This document shows positions 59,940-64,000 of a stretch of DNA of 64,000 bases, piece after piece. Both the position numbers and the translations under genes were made by a program. Position 1 is the stretch's first letter. Every line of letters starts with the position of its first letter. Source of the stretch: Patella vulgata (Eukaryota; Mollusca; Gastropoda; Patellidae); assembly GCF_932274485.2 (NCBI RefSeq), contig NC_065882.2, forward strand, positions 40,394,593-40,458,592, written 5' to 3'. The notes under the pieces were generated by a model. That model worked only from the letters and a program-made list of their open reading frames with translations. It did not search any database and had not been told where the DNA came from.

Positions 59940-60827
59940 TACACTTCAGACCCCATTCGTCCATAAGCCTAGCAGACACAGAACGCTAGAATGTTAGACC
60001 CCATTCGTCTATAAGCCTAATAGACACAGAACAATAGAATGTTACCTTCCATTTCGGCAATTCGTCCGTAAGCCTAATAGACGCAGACCAATAGAATGTT
60101 ACACCCCGTTCGTCTATACGCCTAGTAGACACAGACGAATAGAATGTTACACCCCATTCGTCTATAAGCCTAGTAGACACAGACGAAAAGAATGTTACAC
60201 CCCGTTCGTCTATACGCCTAGTAGACACAGACGAATAGAATGTTACACCCCATTCGTCTATAAGCCTAGTAGACACAGACGAAAAGAATGTTACACCCCA
60301 TTCGTCTATAAGCCTGTCAGACACAGAACAATAGAATGTTACACCCCATTCGTCCACAAGTCTAGTAGACACAGACCAATAGAATGTTAGACCCAATTCG
60401 TCCATAAGCCTAGTAGACACAGGAAAATAGAATGTTACACCCCATTCGTCTATAAACCTGGTAGACCCAGAACAATAGAGTGTTAGACCCCATTTGCCCG
60501 TAAGTTTAGTAGACACAGGACAATAAAATGTTACACCCCATTCGTCTATAAGCCTAGTAGACACAGACAAATAAAATGTTACACCCCATTCGTCTATAAG
60601 CCTAGTAGACACAGACGAATAGAATGTTACACCTGATTCATGTATAAGCCCAATAGACACAGACGAATAGAATATTACACCCCATTCGTCTATAAGCCTA
60701 GTAGACACAGACGAATAGAATGTTACACCCCATTCGTCTATAAGCCTAGCAGACACAGAACAATAGAATGTTACCTTCCATTCGTCTATAAGCTTAGCAG
60801 ACATAGAAAATTATAATGTTACACTCA
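59940..60827. repeat. 48 bp minisatellite, about 18 units
   Basis: The unit is AATAGAATGTTACACCCCAT, TCGTCTATAAGCCTAGTAGA, CACAGACG. A 96 bp higher-order pair (GTTCGTCTATACGCC alternating with ATTCGTCTATAAGCC) is repeated at about 60105-60296. 48 is a multiple of three, so the minus strand stays open for 272 codons in a 16-residue repeat (RLIDEWGVTFYSSVST). This is most likely not a gene. It lies 130 bp after the transposase stop and inside the transposon ends. Confidence 0.9.
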
Positions 60828-61220
60828 GTAAAGGTGCCAAACCGTGTTAAAAATTATGTTATTCAGTAGTTCACCAAAGAATTTTGAAGAATTGTATTCA
60901 GTAAAATTTTCGACGAAGTGACGAATAGGCATATTTGGCAGTTAGCCAAAATAACTTATTTACGAAACTGTGCACCAGAACGACAAATAAGTCAGTCATT
61001 CTGTTTGGCTGGTTTTTTTTGTAAATGTGGAAAAATCCAATGTCCTTGTATTTGACAATGTAAAAACAAGATATAATATTATCTGTCTAGGATATATCAT
61101 AGAATGATTTTGAAGGATATTGGAAACGGTTTAATCGATAGAAAATTGCTAAACACGTTAAATGCGTTTTTCTCAGTTCAATGTCAAACACAAATTCGGC
61201 AGTTTGCCGAAAAAGCGACG

Positions 61221-62632
61221 AATTATACAATTCTTAATATTTTATATTACATGCCATGGGCTATAAATATATGCTAAAATGCTTTCTGCTACTATACTTA
61301 AAATGTGGTGATCAATTGGTTTGTCAGGGTAAACACCATTGAAAATGGAATAACATTGCCTTTTTTGGGGTGTTTGTTTTCGTTTTGATTGCTATAACAA
61401 CCAAATATTAAGTAATATACAAGAGTAAAGATAAGTAATTTTAAAAATTCACAAACATAAATACATGTAAACAAAATTTCTCTTCAAGATCTTAATTCCT
61501 TCATATTTTATTAATGTCTTAATAATGTCCAAAATAGACAATTAGCGGCTGCAGAATGTTCTTCAAAGGGAACTCCTTTCCAGCTCTTGGGAGAAAATAT
61601 AAATATTCTGATTTTATTTATTTTTTAAAATCTTATCCAATAGCTTCTGTTTTTAAAATAATACAGTTATCAATATTGATGTCATGATTATTGGAAAATA
61701 ATGGTTTTTGGGAAAAAAATAAATGTGGTTGCTATGGTAACAGCCCAAACTCCTTCATATTTTTCTCAAACTTACACAATCCATATCATTTGATATTACA
61801 TGGGTTTCAAATATTTTAAACTGCTTAATTTAAAATGTGGTGATGATCTTTTGGGTTATGGTAAATAGCGTTGAAAATGGTCAAAAATTGCTTTTTTTCC
61901 CGTTTTGGTTGATATGACAACCAAAATTGATAATATATGGCAGATTGGAAATAAGTAATTTTAAAAATTCACAAACTTTTTGACATATTCCCATAATTTC
62001 ACTTGTGTATCTCCATTCCTTCTTATTTTATTAATCTCCCAAAAATGCCCCAAAAATAGGCAATTGTGTGCTGTGGAAAATTTTTCGAAAATGAACATAT
62101 ATCCAGCTCTTGAGAGAAGGCATATATATATTTTTACTCTTTTTTTTTTTTGTTAATCATACTTGATAGCTACTCATTATAAATTACATAACAACCAGGT
62201 TCAATATTTCAGATATAACATGCACAAGACCATTTTTGATGAAAAAATTGACAAAATGGAATTTTTGAGAAAACCTATGTATTTTGCAGTTGCTGTGGAA
62301 ATCAGTGTAATTATTACAAAAATGTGAAAATTGAAACATAATTAGGCTTAAAGTTGTATTTCATGAATTTACATCTTTATTTTTAATAGGTTTGATATGA
62401 AAAGAAATATGGCATCACAAAAAACACCAAAAATGGCTTTTTCAAAGTGTTGAAAAACCTTGCTTCCGCGAAAAGTCAAAAATCGCAACTTTGAACCTCA
62501 ATAAAAAAAAAAGTTTTTATCCGATTTTGAATCTGTAAAAAGTTTTGTGAGAAGAATGATGAGATCTACTTGAAAAGCTAATAAAATCAAATGTATAATC
62601 ATAATCTCAAAATCACCTTTTCCACCTAGTAA
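61221..62632 (+). repeat. R1 repeat units (host of the 4 kb transposon)
   Basis: It continues R1 from 57130-57179 across the transposon. A further unit starts at about 61730 with GGTTGCTATGGTAAC and ends at TCAAAATCACCTTTTCCACC, as at 50440. Confidence 0.6.
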
Positions 62633-62639
62633 AAGTATG

Positions 62640-62960
62640 TAATACCAAGGTTGTGGACACTCTAGAAGTCGCAATTTTTATCTGATTTTGATGTAACTTC
62701 AAATATATTTGTGAATATCAGACCGTAACTTCCTGGATTATGACCCCTGATTGTACGAAAATTCATGTTTTTGGCTTGTGTACCCTCTAGAGGTAACAAT
62801 TTTTATCTGATTTTAAAAAGTGTTTAAATGTATCGCCGTTACAGCCTAATGACGGTTGAGTCTGAAGTTGATGAAACTTAAAATATATGTCCCGAAGACC
62901 TCGTTTCATTTTGATATTCGTGCATATCAGATTATAACTTCCTGGATTAGTCTTGATTAT
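62640..62960 (+). mobile_element. HINE-A core fragment
   Basis: 'AAGGTTGTGGACACTCTAG' and 'CTCTAGAGGTAACAATTTTT' units. No ends. Confidence 0.5.
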
Positions 62961-62961
62961 C

Positions 62962-63230
62962 TATTTTTATACGCCACATGGAAATGTGGACGTATATTGG
63001 CATCGCCCCTGTCCATCCGTCAGTCATCCACAAAAGTTATTATCCAATTGTTTTAAAATTGATATATGTGGGTTTTAAAATTGATATATGTGGTTTACAT
63101 TAGTGAGATGAAGAAGCCTATTTAATTTCAATAATTTCTGTTGATTACGTTGAGAGTTATTGCCCTTGTTTCACTTTGTTGCACCTTGTGAACGCTATTA
63201 CACCAAAGGTTATCCGAAATTTATATGCAT
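62962..63230 (+). mobile_element. HINE-C 5' part
   Basis: TTTTTATACGCCACATGG, GAAATGTGGACG and 'GTGAGATGAAGAAGCC', with a 22 bp tandem duplication near 63045-63092. It ends after about 270 bp. 63231-63438 is unassigned apart from a G-run at 63370. Confidence 0.55.
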
Positions 63231-63438
63231 GGGATACCTAGCATTTTATTAAGACGATCTTCATATTCAAGTATATTGATGCTTGGGAAAGTCTTGTTGC
63301 TCTGCGAAGTACTTGTTCTATCTGTCGCCTGTCTTGTAGTAATATTGGATAGCTCACACCTGGAAAGGTGGGGGGGGGGCGGATAAGGGCGGTGAATAGT
63401 TGCTTCATTGATTCCACTACTGCTCCTACGCTTAGGAC

Positions 63439-64000
63439 TTTTTATGCGCCCACATTTTCATGTGGACGTATATTGTCGTCGCCCCTGTCCGACTGTCCAT
63501 CCGTCCGTCCACAATTGTTTGTGAACAGTCTATAGGTCACAATTTTTATCTCGGTTCCTTTCGATATTGGCATGTATCGGACCGTAACTTCATGGATTAT
63601 GGCCCCTGATTGCACGAAAAATCACGTTTTTAGCTTGTGAACACTGTAGAGGTCACAATTTTTATCCGATTTGGTTTAAACTTGAAATGTATGCTTATAA
63701 CCCAAAGATCTCGGTTCCTTTCGATATTCGTGCATATCGGAACGTAACTTCCTGAATTATGCCCCCTGATTATACAAAAAATCGTGTTTTTAGCTTGTGG
63801 ACCCTATAGAGGTCATAATTTTTATCCGATTTCAAAAACCATATTATTATATCACCGTTACACCCTAAGGACGACTGAGTTCAAATTTCGTGAAAATCGG
63901 CCCAAAACTGACAGACAAAATGGCCGCCATTCGTTCTCCAATAGCGTAAAAATATGGTATATCAAGGTTGTGGACCCTATAGAGGTCACAATTTTTATCC
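63439..64000 (+). mobile_element. HINE-A element running off the window
   Basis: The 5' end is CTTTTTATGCGCCCACATTT, CATGTGGACG. A-type core units continue to the last base. Confidence 0.65.

Larger units (their letters stand above)
57180..61220 (+). mobile_element. DNA transposon, 4.04 kb, superfamily unassigned
   Basis: The terminal inverted repeats are CGTCGCTGTTCCGGC and, reversed, CGTCGCTTTTTCGGC. It sits in an R1 repeat, whose other copies read 'TCAAAATTGTACAATT' or 'CTCAAACTTATACAATCC'. The occupied flanks are CACTAAAATT and AATTATACAATT. Because AATT is palindromic the target is either duplicated (AATT or AT) or, as in Spy-type elements, unduplicated between A and T. It carries a transposase-like gene (58141-59805) and a 48 bp minisatellite (59940-60827). 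Confidence 0.75.

Noticed and set aside
59986-60804. 272-codon minus-strand frame with a 16-residue repeat
   Set aside because: It is a by-product of the 48 bp minisatellite, with no unique flanking coding sequence.
54412-64000. The remaining 3' NASP exons
   Set aside because: No frame resembling the C-terminal coiled coil or basic tail was seen; they are probably beyond 64000.
1-64000. LTR retroelements, envelope- or capsid-bearing elements, LINE reverse transcriptase
   Set aside because: No protease, reverse transcriptase, integrase, capsid or long terminal direct repeats were recognised. The SINE tails imply a partner LINE, but it is not in this window.

Overview
This is an AT-rich, repeat-saturated animal nuclear window, most likely from a mollusc. 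The basis is spliceosomal introns, one recognisable animal gene (NASP), tRNA-derived SINEs, and tandem-core repeats shaped like the 'pearl'/Helentron-associated elements known from bivalves. I cannot name the species. I saw no bacterial, CRISPR, rRNA, standalone tRNA, LTR-retrovirus or Polinton features.

Host gene: the only clear host gene is NASP, a histone H3-H4 chaperone of the SHNi-TPR family, on the + strand. Seven exons lie between 18064 and 54411, and all seven agree in splice phase. The start of the gene and its last exons lie outside the window or were not recognised. Its introns, one of them 21.8 kb, are packed with transposons and make up most of the window.

Layout: 0.5-3.1 kb holds a broken minus-strand gene with SAP, SWIM, YqaJ-nuclease and PHD-like parts. 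4.0-9.9 kb is a nested inverted-repeat complex with pieces of a mollusc/cnidarian multicopy zinc-binding protein, a triplicated promoter/first exon, and a rolling-circle-type insertion. 11.3-13.3 kb is another inverted pair carrying SINEs. 13.4-18.0 kb is a four-part nest: a tandem-core element, a 3.55 kb hAT transposon inside it, a 981 bp hAT MITE inside the hAT transposase, and a SINE. 19.5-41.3 kb (NASP intron 3) carries tandem-core elements of three families, SINEs, a transposase scrap, and a palindrome (30963-37302) with four later insertions. 41.4-54.4 kb contains the remaining NASP exons among further repeats. 54.4-64 kb is repeats plus a 4.04 kb DNA transposon (57180-61220) with a DDE-like transposase and a 48 bp minisatellite.

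How the parts relate: I call the dominant dispersed repeat 'HINE-like', in subfamilies A, B and C. Each copy has a T-rich 5' end with a small hairpin, a tandem core (about 150 bp units in B, about 332 bp in A), a subterminal inverted repeat, and a short 3' hairpin. The two arms of the 31-37 kb palindrome act as each other's unoccupied site. They show that two HINE-like copies inserted at a T|T position without target duplication, as Helentrons do. A 399 bp MITE shows a TTAA duplication and an 856 bp hAT an 8 bp duplication. Family names for repeats are from memory and inference; no database was searched.
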